Positions 7,545 to 15,747 of a stretch of 64,000 bases of DNA are shown piece after piece. The stretch covers positions 62,001 to 126,000 of the forward strand of contig CAZREW010000002.1 of NCBI GenBank assembly GCA_964599375.1. The letters are read 5' to 3'. The notes under the pieces are model-generated. The model saw only the letters and a program-made list of their open reading frames with translations, had not been told where the DNA came from and did not search any database. This stretch comes from JAUWCL01 sp964599375 (GTDB lineage: Bacteria > Krumholzibacteriota > Krumholzibacteriia > Krumholzibacteriales > Krumholzibacteriaceae). Numbering within the stretch: position 1 is the stretch's first letter; every line of letters begins with the position of its first letter. Both the position numbers and the translations under genes were made by a program.

Positions 7545-9588
7545 CCTTCTCCATATCTGAAATGCGTTTCGTGAGCTCCGGCATCCCGACTGCGGGGGCC
7601 TCGCACCGGAAGTTCCGGCATATGTACACCGTCGGTCTCCCATCGACGGGTGTCATCTTCTCGAGCATCGGCGCGAGGCCGATGATATCGCGGGCGCCTT
7701 CTCCCGCGGGCCGCAGCAGGGTCACCGAACCGGGCAGGAAACGTCCGGCGAGAAGCCTGATCATCGATCCCGTCTCTTCATCTACCGGCTCGCCCGCTAT
7801 CACGTACTCACTCCCGGGGCCCATGGCGAAATCCTGCGCGATGAGCGTCTGAGTGTACGCGGTAGGAGAGCCTGAGACGGTCCCGGAGAATTCCCTGAGA
7901 AGAGCGTCCGCCGCCGATTCCAGCTCCATCCTGCCCGTCATCCTTGCGAGCCTGAGCATGCAGAGAGCGGCTATCGAGTTCCCCGACGGGACCGCGCCGT
8001 CGTATGTCTCCTTCGTCCTGACGATGAGCCTCTCGGCGTCGCTGCCGGTGAAGAAGAAGCCGCCTTTCTCCCCGTCGCCGAACAGGTCCCGCATCGCGCC
8101 GGTCAGTTCGAGCGCTTCCGAGAGCCATCTCGCCTCGAATGTCGCCTCATAAAGCTCGATAAGCCCCCATATCATGAACGCGTAATCATCGAGGTACCCC
8201 GGGATGGCCGCTTCACCGTCGCGGTAGCGGTGCAGCAGCCTTACTCCGGGAGTCCGCATGCTGCCGAGGATGAATCCGGCGGCCCTCGCGGAGGCGTCAG
8301 AATACACGGTCCTGCCAGTGACTTTTGCGCCCCTGGCCAGCGCGGCGATCATCAGCCCGTTCCAGTCGGCGAGGACCTTGTCGTCAAGCATCGGCCTGGG
8401 CCGCTTCGAGCGGATATCTAGGAGCTTTTCACGCATCGCTCCCAGCGACAGCCCGGAAGCGCCGGCTCCGCCTGAGACATGAAGTATGTTTTTTCCCTCG
8501 AAATTGCCTTCCTCGGTGACTCCGTACCGGTCGCAAAAGACCTTACCGTCCTCTTTCCCCAGCGCCTCCATGATCTCCCGCTTCGTCCAGACATAGTATA
8601 TCCCCTCCCCGCCTTCGCTGTCGGCGTCCTCCGCCGAGTAGAAACCTCCCTCGGGCGACGTCATGTCTCGCAGGACATACTCGAAGATCTCTTCGGCGAC
8701 CGCACCGTAGAAGCCGTTACCAGTAGCCTGGAACGCCTCCAGGTAGGCGATCGCGAGCATCGCCTGGTCGTAGAGCATCTTCTCGAAATGGGGAACGAGC
8801 CAGATCTGGTCGGTCGAATACCTGTGGAATCCCTTGCCGAGATGATCGAATATGCCTCCGCCGTACATCTTCCCCAGCGTCGTCTCGACGATCTCGAGCG
8901 CTCTCTTGTCGCCTGTCCGTTTCCAGTACCTCAGCAGGAACGACAGCTGGTGCGGCGTAGGAAACTTTGGCGCCGTGCCGAAGCCCCCGTGCACCTCGTC
9001 GTACGAGGCCTCGAGCCGCGAGATGGCCGTAGCGAGAGTCTTCTCCGACAGTTCCCGCCCGTCGCCGGTAAACATGAAGCTTTCAAGCGCGGAGGTCGCG
9101 TTCTCGCCGATGTCCTCGAGCCTCCCGCGTTCGTTCTTCCAGAGCGACGCCATATGGGGGACTAGCTCGAGCATGCCGGGCCGTCCGTATCTGGAATGCT
9201 TCGGGAAATATGTCCCAGCGAAAAAAGGCTTCCCGCCCGGGGTCATGAAGATCGTCATCGGCCAGCCTCCCGCGCCTGTCATGGCCTGGCAGACCTTCAT
9301 GTATATGTTGTCGATATCTGGGCGCTCCTCGCGGTCGACCTTGACCGATATGAAATGCTCGTTGAGAAGCCCCGCCACCGCCTCGTCCTCGAACGACTCG
9401 CGCTCCATCACGTGGCACCAGTGGCAGGAGGAGTACCCTATTGAAAGGAATATCGGCATGTCCCGTTCCCTGGCGGCGGCGAACGCCTCTTCACCCCACG
9501 GGTACCAGTCGACCGGATTGCCCGCGTGCTGGAGCAGGTAGGGGCTCTTCTCGCCGGCCAGCCTGTTTCTGCCGTTCCTGTCTTTCAA
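7534..9588 (-). CDS. YyaL/DUF255 thioredoxin domain-containing protein
   Basis: 684 residues, the usual length for the DUF255 (SSP411/spermatogenesis-associated protein 20) family. Residues 1-165 form a thioredoxin-like domain: NRLAGEKSPYLLQHAGNPVD, the SSCHWCHVMERESF motif with a CxxC pair, KVDREERPDIDNIYM and GGWPMTIFMTP. The remainder is a six-hairpin glycosidase-like barrel (NSIAALCMLRLARM). The biochemical role is not known; a redox or N-acylglucosamine epimerase-like activity has been suggested for the family. It lies between the MBL hydrolase and HIT genes on the same strand. Confidence 0.9.
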   Translation of the reverse strand: MKDRNGRNRLAGEKSPYLLQHAGNPVDWYPWGEEAFAAARERDMPIFLSIGYSSCHWCHVMERESFEDEAVAGLLNEHFISVKVDREERPDIDNIYMKVCQAMTGAGGWPMTIFMTPGGKPFFAGTYFPKHSRYGRPGMLELVPHMASLWKNERGRLEDIGENATSALESFMFTGDGRELSEKTLATAISRLEASYDEVHGGFGTAPKFPTPHQLSFLLRYWKRTGDKRALEIVETTLGKMYGGGIFDHLGKGFHRYSTDQIWLVPHFEKMLYDQAMLAIAYLEAFQATGNGFYGAVAEEIFEYVLRDMTSPEGGFYSAEDADSEGGEGIYYVWTKREIMEALGKEDGKVFCDRYGVTEEGNFEGKNILHVSGGAGASGLSLGAMREKLLDIRSKRPRPMLDDKVLADWNGLMIAALARGAKVTGRTVYSDASARAAGFILGSMRTPGVRLLHRYRDGEAAIPGYLDDYAFMIWGLIELYEATFEARWLSEALELTGAMRDLFGDGEKGGFFFTGSDAERLIVRTKETYDGAVPSGNSIAALCMLRLARMTGRMELESAADALLREFSGTVSGSPTAYTQTLIAQDFAMGPGSEYVIAGEPVDEETGSMIRLLAGRFLPGSVTLLRPAGEGARDIIGLAPMLEKMTPVDGRPTVYICRNFRCEAPAVGMPELTKRISDMEKDDG

Positions 9589-9603
9589 CCGCGAATCTTC
9601 CCT

Positions 9604-10425
9604 TCAGAGCCCTTTGAGGCCCGATCCGTTGATCTTCCTGCCCGCTCCGAGCCTTATGTAGCGGTCACCATACCGTTTCGCGAAATACGCGATGCTCTCG
9701 TCGCCAGTGCAGTGTGAGGCTCCGCAGTACTTTACGCCGCTTTTGTCGAACTGCCTGGATATCTCCTCGAGCCGGGCCTGACCCGCTCCCCCTAGATGAA
9801 ACCCGCCCATGACGCAGAGGGCCTGCCCTCCGGTCACTTCCGTGGCTTTTTCAACGATCCGGTCGATGCCCGGGTGGGCACATCCTGTGATCACCACCGT
9901 GCCTCCCCCGGTGCGGATCGCGAGCGACTGCTCCCTCACCGGACCGGTCATGTCGCCGGTCGAGTATACGCCGGGGATGATCTCCACAGGCTCGCTCACC
10001 TCTACGAGGCTTGCGCATCCTCCCGATATTCTTTTCTTCAGATCGTCGGAGAAGGAAGCGGGGACATACACGATCACTTCCCTATTTTCCTCGAGAAACG
10101 CTCCGAGGCCTCCCACATGGTCCCAGTGCTCGTGGGAGATCACCACGATGTCGATACCAGAAGGGGAGATCCCGGCCGCGGTGAGATTCTTCATAAATAC
10201 ATCACCCTTACCGCCCGTATCGAAGAGTATCGTCCTGCCGCACCCCGACACCACGCACGAAAACCCCCACTGGGCCTCGAACCCCTCCTCCGGAGCCACA
10301 TTGTCGTAGATTATCCTTATCGAGAGACTGTCCAGTGGAATCATGCTCTCTCCCTCCGCCCCGGTGGCGGGCAGCGCGGCCTGCACAGCGGCGGCTGTCA
10401 TCAAGATCATTGCGATCGTCTTCAC
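9604..10425 (-). CDS. Exported metallo-beta-lactamase-fold hydrolase
   Basis: 273 residues with an N-terminal signal peptide (MKTIAMILMTAAAVQAALPATGA, cleaved near residue 23) and an MBL fold. The metal site is ISHEHWDHVGG (HxHxDH) together with the histidines in ITGCAHPG and CGASHCTGDE. The sequence style (CVVSGCGRTILFDTGGKG, IVEKATEVTGG) is that of the dihydropterin-aminobenzene phosphate synthase-like subfamily found in archaea and many bacteria, here apparently moved to the periplasm. Start GTG at 10425 has AGGAGG eight bases upstream. First gene of the five-gene minus-strand cluster. Confidence 0.85.
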   Translation of the reverse strand: MKTIAMILMTAAAVQAALPATGAEGESMIPLDSLSIRIIYDNVAPEEGFEAQWGFSCVVSGCGRTILFDTGGKGDVFMKNLTAAGISPSGIDIVVISHEHWDHVGGLGAFLEENREVIVYVPASFSDDLKKRISGGCASLVEVSEPVEIIPGVYSTGDMTGPVREQSLAIRTGGGTVVITGCAHPGIDRIVEKATEVTGGQALCVMGGFHLGGAGQARLEEISRQFDKSGVKYCGASHCTGDESIAYFAKRYGDRYIRLGAGRKINGSGLKGL

Positions 10426-10525
10426 CCACTTACCTCCTGATATACATCATATACATCAGAAGGAAGGATTATTCCCGGTTATTTTCGCCACGGGCTCCGG
10501 GATCTTCCTTCAGCGATATGCTGAT

Positions 10526-10555
10526 TTGACCTTTGTCACATGGAATAGGTATGAT
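10526..10555 (+). promoter_or_regulatory. Sigma70-type promoter upstream of the membrane zinc-ribbon gene
   Basis: TTGACC (10526-10531), an 18-base spacer and TATGAT (10550-10555) on the plus strand, 55 bases before the start of the gene at 10611. The region 10426-10610 separates two divergent units. Confidence 0.65.
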
Positions 10556-10610
10556 TACCGGGCATGAAGGCTCATGATCGAGGCAAAACGGGGATCGGAG
10601 GGTCGTTCAA

Positions 10611-11015
10611 ATGGACAGACTCGGCAGAAAAGACGCGGAAAAGAAAGTCGTCGCCATAGAGATAGCGGCCTTCAGCGCCATCATCCTGCTAATATGGCTC
10701 GATGAAACGATAGACATCCCGCATCTGCTCCTGGGAGCGGAGGCGACACCGCTTAACTGGAGAGAATCGATATTCGAAAGCATATCAATCGGGATCCTGG
10801 GAACCCTGATAATTATTTTCACGAGGAAGGTATTTCAGAGGATCAGGCGCCTCGAGGGGATGCTGCCCATATGCTCCTTCTGCAAGAGGATCAGGGACGA
10901 GGAAGGCGGCTGGCATCAGATCGAATCATATATCAGCGAGAAGTCGGAAGTTGATTTCAGCCACGGGATCTGTCCTGACTGCGCAGAGAAATTCTACCCG
11001 GGACTGAACAAGTAA
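10611..11015 (+). CDS. Small membrane protein with CxxC zinc-ribbon-like tail
   Basis: 134 residues. Two membrane helices (about 15-32 and 55-73) are followed by a cytoplasmic module PICSFCKRIRDEEGGWHQIE ... GICPDCAEKFYPGL with two CxxC pairs 36 residues apart. This module, usually found as a short tail behind PAS, GAF or response-regulator domains, is well conserved (SFCKxIRD, W, IExYI, HGICPDCxxK) and probably binds a metal. Here it is attached to a membrane anchor with no sensor domain. The function is not known. ATG at 10611; the next gene follows after 12 bases. Confidence 0.75.
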   Translation: MDRLGRKDAEKKVVAIEIAAFSAIILLIWLDETIDIPHLLLGAEATPLNWRESIFESISIGILGTLIIIFTRKVFQRIRRLEGMLPICSFCKRIRDEEGGWHQIESYISEKSEVDFSHGICPDCAEKFYPGLNK

Positions 11016-11027
11016 GGGAGGGATCGA

Positions 11028-11582
11028 GTGAACGGACTTCATGGTCTCATGCGGCAGATCTACCGCCGCTGGTTTCGTCCGGATCCTCTCGATGAGCTGA
11101 AGAGGCTGGGGTTGCGCGCAGGCAGGAATCTCCGGCTCCAGCCCGGCGCGACGATCGACAGGAACCACTGCTGGCACATCTCCATCGGAGACGATGTCAC
11201 CATAGCGCCGGGGGCCAGTATACTCGCTCATGACGCGAGCACCAAGATGCACCTGGGCTGCACCCGGATAGGAAAGGTCGAGATAGGCGACCGTGTCTTC
11301 ATCGGCGCCTCGGCGATCGTACTTCCTGGTGTGCGCGTCGGCAGCGACGTAGTCATCGGCGCCGGGAGTGTCGTATCCGGCGATATCCCGGACAACATCG
11401 TGGTCTGCGGAAACCCGGCCAGGGCGCTCGGAGCGACGGACGAGTGGATCGATCAGAAGAAAAGGGAGATGGCCGCGGTGCCCTGCTTCGGCGAGGAGTA
11501 CACGCTTCGGCGGAACGTGAGCGACGCCATGAAATCTGAGATGAATGACAGGATGGTCGACCGTGTCGGCTACGTCGTCTGA
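11028..11582 (+). CDS. Left-handed beta-helix (hexapeptide) acyltransferase
   Basis: 184 residues of the maltose/chloramphenicol O-acetyltransferase superfamily. Repeated hexapeptides (ISIGDD VTIAPG, IGKVEIGDRVFIGASAIVLP, VRVGSDVVIGAGSVVSGDIP) form the coil and the active-site histidine lies in SILAHDAS. The CGNPARALG ending is typical of WbbJ/LacA-like sugar O-acetyltransferases. Start is GTG at 11028 with AAGGGAGG nine bases upstream. The acceptor is not deducible. The 3' end overlaps the CPBP protease frame by 38 bases. Confidence 0.9.
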   Translation: MNGLHGLMRQIYRRWFRPDPLDELKRLGLRAGRNLRLQPGATIDRNHCWHISIGDDVTIAPGASILAHDASTKMHLGCTRIGKVEIGDRVFIGASAIVLPGVRVGSDVVIGAGSVVSGDIPDNIVVCGNPARALGATDEWIDQKKREMAAVPCFGEEYTLRRNVSDAMKSEMNDRMVDRVGYVV

Positions 11583-12327
11583 TTTACAGCGACCCGGCTG
11601 TACTGAAGCTCCCAGGCTTCGGGCGGGTTCTATCATAGCGCTGCATCTTGCTCCTGGGATCGTCTTCTCGGCGTTCCTCCTCTATCTCTCAGGCGTATTC
11701 ACCAGGCATGGCCTGAGCTCCTACCTGGCCGAGATCGTATCGATCCCCCTGGTCCTTGCGCCGATGCTGGCCGGGATCATCCTGCTCTGGAACCGGCGCT
11801 CCGGCAGGGTGAGCTCCCTGATCCACGCCGTCACATACCGGGAGCGGTCTCCCGCACTCGACTACATCCTCTGGCCCATCCTCCTGTATATCTGCTGGAC
11901 GCTGTTATCCCTGCCCGTACTTCCTCTTACCGGCATACTGGAAACGAGGCTCTTCAGCTGGTTTCCCGCCCGGCTGGGCACCGGGGCCCTGATAAGCGGT
12001 GTGAGGTCGAGCCCGTCCGCGCAGAGGCACGCGGCCTTCGTTATGGCTCTTATCTTCTCCGGCCTGCTCGCGCCTCTTGCGGAGGAGGCCTACTTCCGCG
12101 GTTTCCTGCTGCCACGGATGCGCCACCTGGGCTGGAAGGCTCCCGTCGTCAACGCCTTTCTATTCGGCCTGTACCATTTCTTCTGTCCATGGAACCTCCC
12201 GGCCGTTTTCGTGGCCTTCCTGCCGGTCGCCCTGGTCGTCCAGGCGAGGAAGGACTTCCGGATCAGTATCCTGGTGCACGCCCTGTTCAACCTGACGGGC
12301 GTACTGACGCTCTTCCTGCGCGCGTGA
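11545..12327 (+). CDS. CPBP family intramembrane glutamic endopeptidase
   Basis: 260 residues with about seven or eight membrane helices. The ABI/CPBP motifs are present: motif 1 LAPLAEEAYFRGFLLPRM (EExxxR), motif 2 FGLYHFF, and motif 3 ISILVHALFN. These residues form the Rce1-like membrane active site. ATG at 11545 lies inside the preceding gene; a later start cannot be excluded because residues 1-25 look poorly conserved. Substrate unknown. Confidence 0.85.
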   Translation: MTGWSTVSATSSDLQRPGCTEAPRLRAGSIIALHLAPGIVFSAFLLYLSGVFTRHGLSSYLAEIVSIPLVLAPMLAGIILLWNRRSGRVSSLIHAVTYRERSPALDYILWPILLYICWTLLSLPVLPLTGILETRLFSWFPARLGTGALISGVRSSPSAQRHAAFVMALIFSGLLAPLAEEAYFRGFLLPRMRHLGWKAPVVNAFLFGLYHFFCPWNLPAVFVAFLPVALVVQARKDFRISILVHALFNLTGVLTLFLRA

Positions 12328-12399
12328 TAAGCCTTATTGACGGATACGGCCGCCGGTCATACAATCGGCCCGAGGCCTATTTCCATGAGGAGGCGATAC

Positions 12400-12963
12400 A
12401 TGCCTGTAGACCTTCAGGAGCTCGTACGGAAACTCTTTCATAACCGCTTTGATGAACTGACCGACCGGGAACGGCGAGTCCTTGACCGCTACATGCAGCG
12501 CAAGAGCGTGAGCATGAATACAAACAGTGAGTTCTCGGCGAGCCTGTCGCTCGGCCAGAGGATCTCTGATCGCGTGGCGGCTTTCGGAGGATCGTGGCCG
12601 TTCATAGGGCTCTTCGGGCTGTTCCTCGCCGTGTGGGTAGTGACAAATGCCGTCATCCTCGCGCGGCGCGGGACAGCTTTTGACCCCTATCCCTTCATTC
12701 TGCTGAACCTCTTCCTGTCGATGCTGGCGGCGGTACAGGCTCCCGTCATACTGATGTCACAGAACCGGCAGGCCTCCAAGGACAGGCTCGACGCCGCGCA
12801 CGACTACGAGGTCAATCTCAAGGCTGAACTCGAGATCCTGACTCTTCACGAGAAGATAGACTCGCTCCGCGAACAGCAGTGGAACGAGCTGATGACGCTT
12901 CAACGGCAACAGATCGGCCTGCTCGAAAAGCTGCTCGCGGGGCATGGCACGCCTGAAGGCTAG
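12400..12963 (+). CDS. DUF1003 domain membrane protein
   Basis: 187 residues from MPVDLQELVRKLF. The DUF1003 core is SLGQRISDRVAAFGGSWPFI, two membrane helices (FIGLFGLFLAVWVVTNAVIL and PYPFILLNLFLSMLAAVQAP), then VILMSQNRQASKDRLDAAHD and a helical tail rich in Glu and Gln. ATG at 12400 is chosen for its GAGGAGG six bases upstream and because the 21 residues encoded upstream do not resemble the family. No function is established for the domain. Confidence 0.9.
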   Translation: MPVDLQELVRKLFHNRFDELTDRERRVLDRYMQRKSVSMNTNSEFSASLSLGQRISDRVAAFGGSWPFIGLFGLFLAVWVVTNAVILARRGTAFDPYPFILLNLFLSMLAAVQAPVILMSQNRQASKDRLDAAHDYEVNLKAELEILTLHEKIDSLREQQWNELMTLQRQQIGLLEKLLAGHGTPEG

Positions 12964-12984
12964 ATGCCTTTTCCCCCTCAGGAA

Positions 12985-12993
12985 TGCTATAAT
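12985..12993 (+). promoter_or_regulatory. Extended -10 promoter of the small secreted-protein gene
   Basis: TGCTATAAT on the plus strand: a perfect TATAAT (12988-12993) with the TGn extension. No good -35 is seen at 17 bases, which is normal for extended -10 promoters. The expected transcript start near 13000 is 36 bases before the ATG at 13036. Confidence 0.55.
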
Positions 12994-13035
12994 ACTGTCG
13001 CCGTGGACATCCAGTATCGGGTAGATGAGGTCACT

Positions 13036-13399
13036 ATGCGGAGAGAGATTTTCAGAGGATCGACCGCGTGTCTGCTGGGCTTATTCTGCCTGAATAACCG
13101 CCGGCGCGGATACGATCCCTGTCAAATGGTCCGAGGTCATCGATATGATCGAGACCTATAAGGACCGGATCGGCCCCATCGGCAAACCTCAACCGCAGCA
13201 GATCAAGTTCGGAAAAAGATCCTTCGAGTCCGCTTACTTTCATATCTCGCTTCCCGTACCGGACACATTGCGTATCGAGTTCGAACTCGATCTTCTCGAT
13301 ACGGGATCGGGTATGATCATCAATACCTGGAAGATATCGACCCGGGCTGTCATAAACCGCCATCGCCGCTGGTCCATCGTCGACATGTCGCAATCTTGA
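13036..13399 (+). pseudogene. Small secreted protein gene with a single-base frameshift in the signal peptide
   Basis: ATG at 13036 (GAGG five bases upstream) opens a signal-like sequence MRREIFRGSTACLLGLFCL. If one A of the AA at 13093-13094 is skipped, translation continues as ITAGADTIPVKWSEVIDM and stays open to TGA at 13397-13399, giving a protein of about 120 residues with a plausible signal peptidase site after AGA. Without the skip the first frame ends at 13161. A second reading is a shorter protein of 84 residues from ATG 13145, which also has GAGG upstream. The product is not recognised. It could be a real broken gene or a base error in the assembly. Confidence 0.5.
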
Positions 13400-13440
13400 A
13401 AAAAAACCTTCCCGGAACCCTTTGGATAGTCCCGGGAAGG
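13399..13440 (-). terminator. Rho-independent terminator of the Bat-operon end
   Basis: On the minus strand a 12-pair stem, CCTTCCCGGGAC with GTTCCGGGAAGG (one G-U pair), and a 10-base loop, followed by eight T residues (13406-13399). It lies 26 bases after the stop of the C1-family peptidase at 13467. Confidence 0.85.
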
Positions 13441-13466
13441 TGGACATTCATCGTGCCTGCCGATTA

Positions 13467-14879
13467 TTATCCGTCGAACGCCGAGCGCATCGGGTCCCAG
13501 GCGGGGATCCTCACCGGCTCTGTATCGAGGAGCTTAAGCGTTTTCTCGGGCACATGCCGCTTGTGCACGATGACGGCATACACATACTTGTCGAACCAGT
13601 CGTCATACATCGCCCAGTAACCCTTGTCGCCGTTTTTGACTCCCCACGAGTTCTCGACGAGCCACTTGACCGGCTTGTCGTCCCTGCGGTCGATTCCGAT
13701 GAATACCATCGCGTGGTTCGGCGTGGAATGTCCGTACGTGACCATCTGCTTCTTGGTGAGCTCGCGGCCGGGGCCGAACAGGGCATCGTAATCGTAGATC
13801 CCGACCTTGAGGATCCCCCCGTCGCCGTAGTTATCCTTGCCTATGTCGGCGGCGAACCATACCGGATCGCCGTCCAGGAGGGCGCGTTCTGCGAGCTTCT
13901 TCATCTCCCCGGTGCCGAGATTTAGAAATCCCATGTCCTCTTCGTCGCTGAAGTTGCGGCAGAAGCCGAGGCGGTAGAACTTCCCGTACTCGTAAGCGGG
14001 GTGATCCATCACGGTCACGTAATCGCGCAGGTCGACGCCTACGGCATCCTTGTAGAACGAGACCGGCGTGTACTCCTTCTCGATGATCTTGTCGTCCTTG
14101 TCCCTGATCCTCCACACGAATCTCTCGGGCGGAACGCCGAAGTTGAGCGCGAGGATCCGGTAGACGTCGACCAGCATAACCTTCTTGACCGCCCTGAGCT
14201 CGTCGACGCCGGCGCCTTCGGCCGCCATACCGCGCAGCCTCGCCGCGTCATGGCGCATCATCCCGCCGAGGATCCCGTTGAGCCTGCGAGTGGCGCTGCT
14301 GTGCTTCGTCTCGGTGCTGACCGACTTGGGTACGGCACCGTACTTGTCTATCAGCGCGACGACGTAGTTCCACCAGCCACCGTCCGGAACGGGGTCCTTA
14401 AGGACAGCCTGCAGCTCGCGGTCGTCGATGTCGCGGTCGGCCGTCTCGATGATCGTCTCCAGGAACATGTTCGCCTTCTCGAGCTTGTCCCAGAAGAAGA
14501 GATAGTTCTCGGAGAACTCGAACTCCGCTATGTTGAACTTCTTCAGGACGGCGGGGCGCATCATGTTCAGCCCGGCGAAAAGCCAGCACCGGCCGGTGCT
14601 CTCCTGGTTCGTGATCCCTTTGGCGTCCACCTTGAAGGTGTAGACGTCGTCGTGCCCGTTGATTATCTCCCTGTCGAGAGCGAGGTCGTCGAGATCGTTG
14701 TTGGATACGGCGTTGACCATGGCGCGGTCTTTCCCGTCAGCGTCGAACGATTTCTGCAGCTCCTCGATCGTCCCTCTGTCGAGCTCCCCCTTCTCCCCGG
14801 CGATAGCGCCCGAGGCGGACAGGGAGAGAGCCATGACCAGGGCGATCAGGGCCGCGGCGCGGGTCCTGGTCGTCAGCAT
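13467..14879 (-). CDS. Exported bleomycin hydrolase/aminopeptidase C-type cysteine peptidase
   Basis: 470 residues of peptidase family C1B. Catalytic residues are all present: NQESTGRCWLFAGLN (Gln and Cys), NHAMVFIG (His) and LVENSWGVKNG (Asn). The C-terminal end, VRIPAWDPMRSAFDG, corresponds to the arm that projects into the active site in PepC. Unlike ordinary PepC, the protein begins with a clear signal peptide (LIALVMALSLSASGAIAG), so it should act in the periplasm or outside. ATG at 14879 is chosen for AAAGGAG five bases upstream; the frame is open to 14984 without family resemblance. It is separated from batE by 37 bases. Confidence 0.9.
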   Translation of the reverse strand: MLTTRTRAAALIALVMALSLSASGAIAGEKGELDRGTIEELQKSFDADGKDRAMVNAVSNNDLDDLALDREIINGHDDVYTFKVDAKGITNQESTGRCWLFAGLNMMRPAVLKKFNIAEFEFSENYLFFWDKLEKANMFLETIIETADRDIDDRELQAVLKDPVPDGGWWNYVVALIDKYGAVPKSVSTETKHSSATRRLNGILGGMMRHDAARLRGMAAEGAGVDELRAVKKVMLVDVYRILALNFGVPPERFVWRIRDKDDKIIEKEYTPVSFYKDAVGVDLRDYVTVMDHPAYEYGKFYRLGFCRNFSDEEDMGFLNLGTGEMKKLAERALLDGDPVWFAADIGKDNYGDGGILKVGIYDYDALFGPGRELTKKQMVTYGHSTPNHAMVFIGIDRRDDKPVKWLVENSWGVKNGDKGYWAMYDDWFDKYVYAVIVHKRHVPEKTLKLLDTEPVRIPAWDPMRSAFDG

Positions 14880-14916
14880 ACGGCTCCTTTCAATGAGAAT
14901 TACCTGTCTGTTCCTG

Positions 14917-15747
14917 CTATTCCTGGAGGACGAGCTCGCCGCCCAGCGAAGGGATCCAGCATCTCGCCCCGTCTTCGAGCTCAATGTACCACCAGTCGGG
15001 CCTCTTTTCCAGCAGATCGAACTCGGTACCCGAGTAGAGCGGCGCGGTGAACGACGGCTGATAGGTCTCGCCGTCCCCCTTCCTGGCGATGACCTCCGGG
15101 GCGATGATGACGCCGGCGGGATCCCTTGTCATCGAGATCTTCTCAGCTACGAGCGATACGAGGAGTATGGCGCAGATAGCGGCGGACGATATGATAACGG
15201 TCCTGACCCACCCGCGCCTGTGGAAGACGGCGACTATCGCCGCGGCCCAGAGCAGGACGAACGAACCGAGGAATATCCCGAACCTCACCCTTGTCGGGAC
15301 GTCGTAGTGGATAAAGAAGAGTGTCTTGAAGACGCGGTCGCGCTGTGTGGATTCTATCCGGTTGACACGCCTGCTCCTGGCGAACTGAAGGTTCTGCTCG
15401 AGATTACGGTCGGATGGGTCGTAAAGGGCGGCCCGCCTGTAGTTCAGTATCGCGCGGCCCATGTCGTCGAGCGCGAACCAGGCGTTTCCGATGTCATAGT
15501 AGAGTTTCCCGTTTCTCACTCCTGACGCGACGAGGCGATCGTAGTGAAGTATCGCTTTCCTGTAATAGTCGGCCGCGGTTTCGGGATCGCTGGCGTCGAG
15601 CTCTATCGCCCTGCCGAAAGCCTCCTCGGCGGCTGCGAGCTGCTCCTCTGCCACCGAAGGGGACGCGATCTCCTGGGCCGCCGCGCCGGGGGCGTTAACG
15701 GCCAGCGCCGCGAAAAGCGCCGTGATTATGAGTATCTTCCCCGTCAA
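14917..15747 (-). CDS. batE: BatE: TPR and SH3-like membrane protein
   Basis: 276 residues. A signal peptide (residues 1-24) precedes a TPR region (about 40-125: ADYYRKAILHYDRLVASG, GNAWFALDDMGRAILNYRRA), then two membrane helices (about 150-200) and a C-terminal SH3-like domain (FTAPLYSGTEFDLLEKRPDW, YIELEDGARCWIP). This is the BatE arrangement seen in aerotolerance operons. Start is TTG at 15747, overlapping the batD stop (TTGA), which implies translational coupling. Role in the Bat complex is known only in outline: tolerance of oxygen or envelope stress. Confidence 0.85.
   Translation of the reverse strand: MTGKILIITALFAALAVNAPGAAAQEIASPSVAEEQLAAAEEAFGRAIELDASDPETAADYYRKAILHYDRLVASGVRNGKLYYDIGNAWFALDDMGRAILNYRRAALYDPSDRNLEQNLQFARSRRVNRIESTQRDRVFKTLFFIHYDVPTRVRFGIFLGSFVLLWAAAIVAVFHRRGWVRTVIISSAAICAILLVSLVAEKISMTRDPAGVIIAPEVIARKGDGETYQPSFTAPLYSGTEFDLLEKRPDWWYIELEDGARCWIPSLGGELVLQE

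Noticed and set aside
13052..13447. Minus-strand ORF of 131 codons opposite the frameshifted secreted gene
   Set aside because: It runs across the terminator hairpin and has no promoter, ribosome site or family features; the plus strand has all of these.
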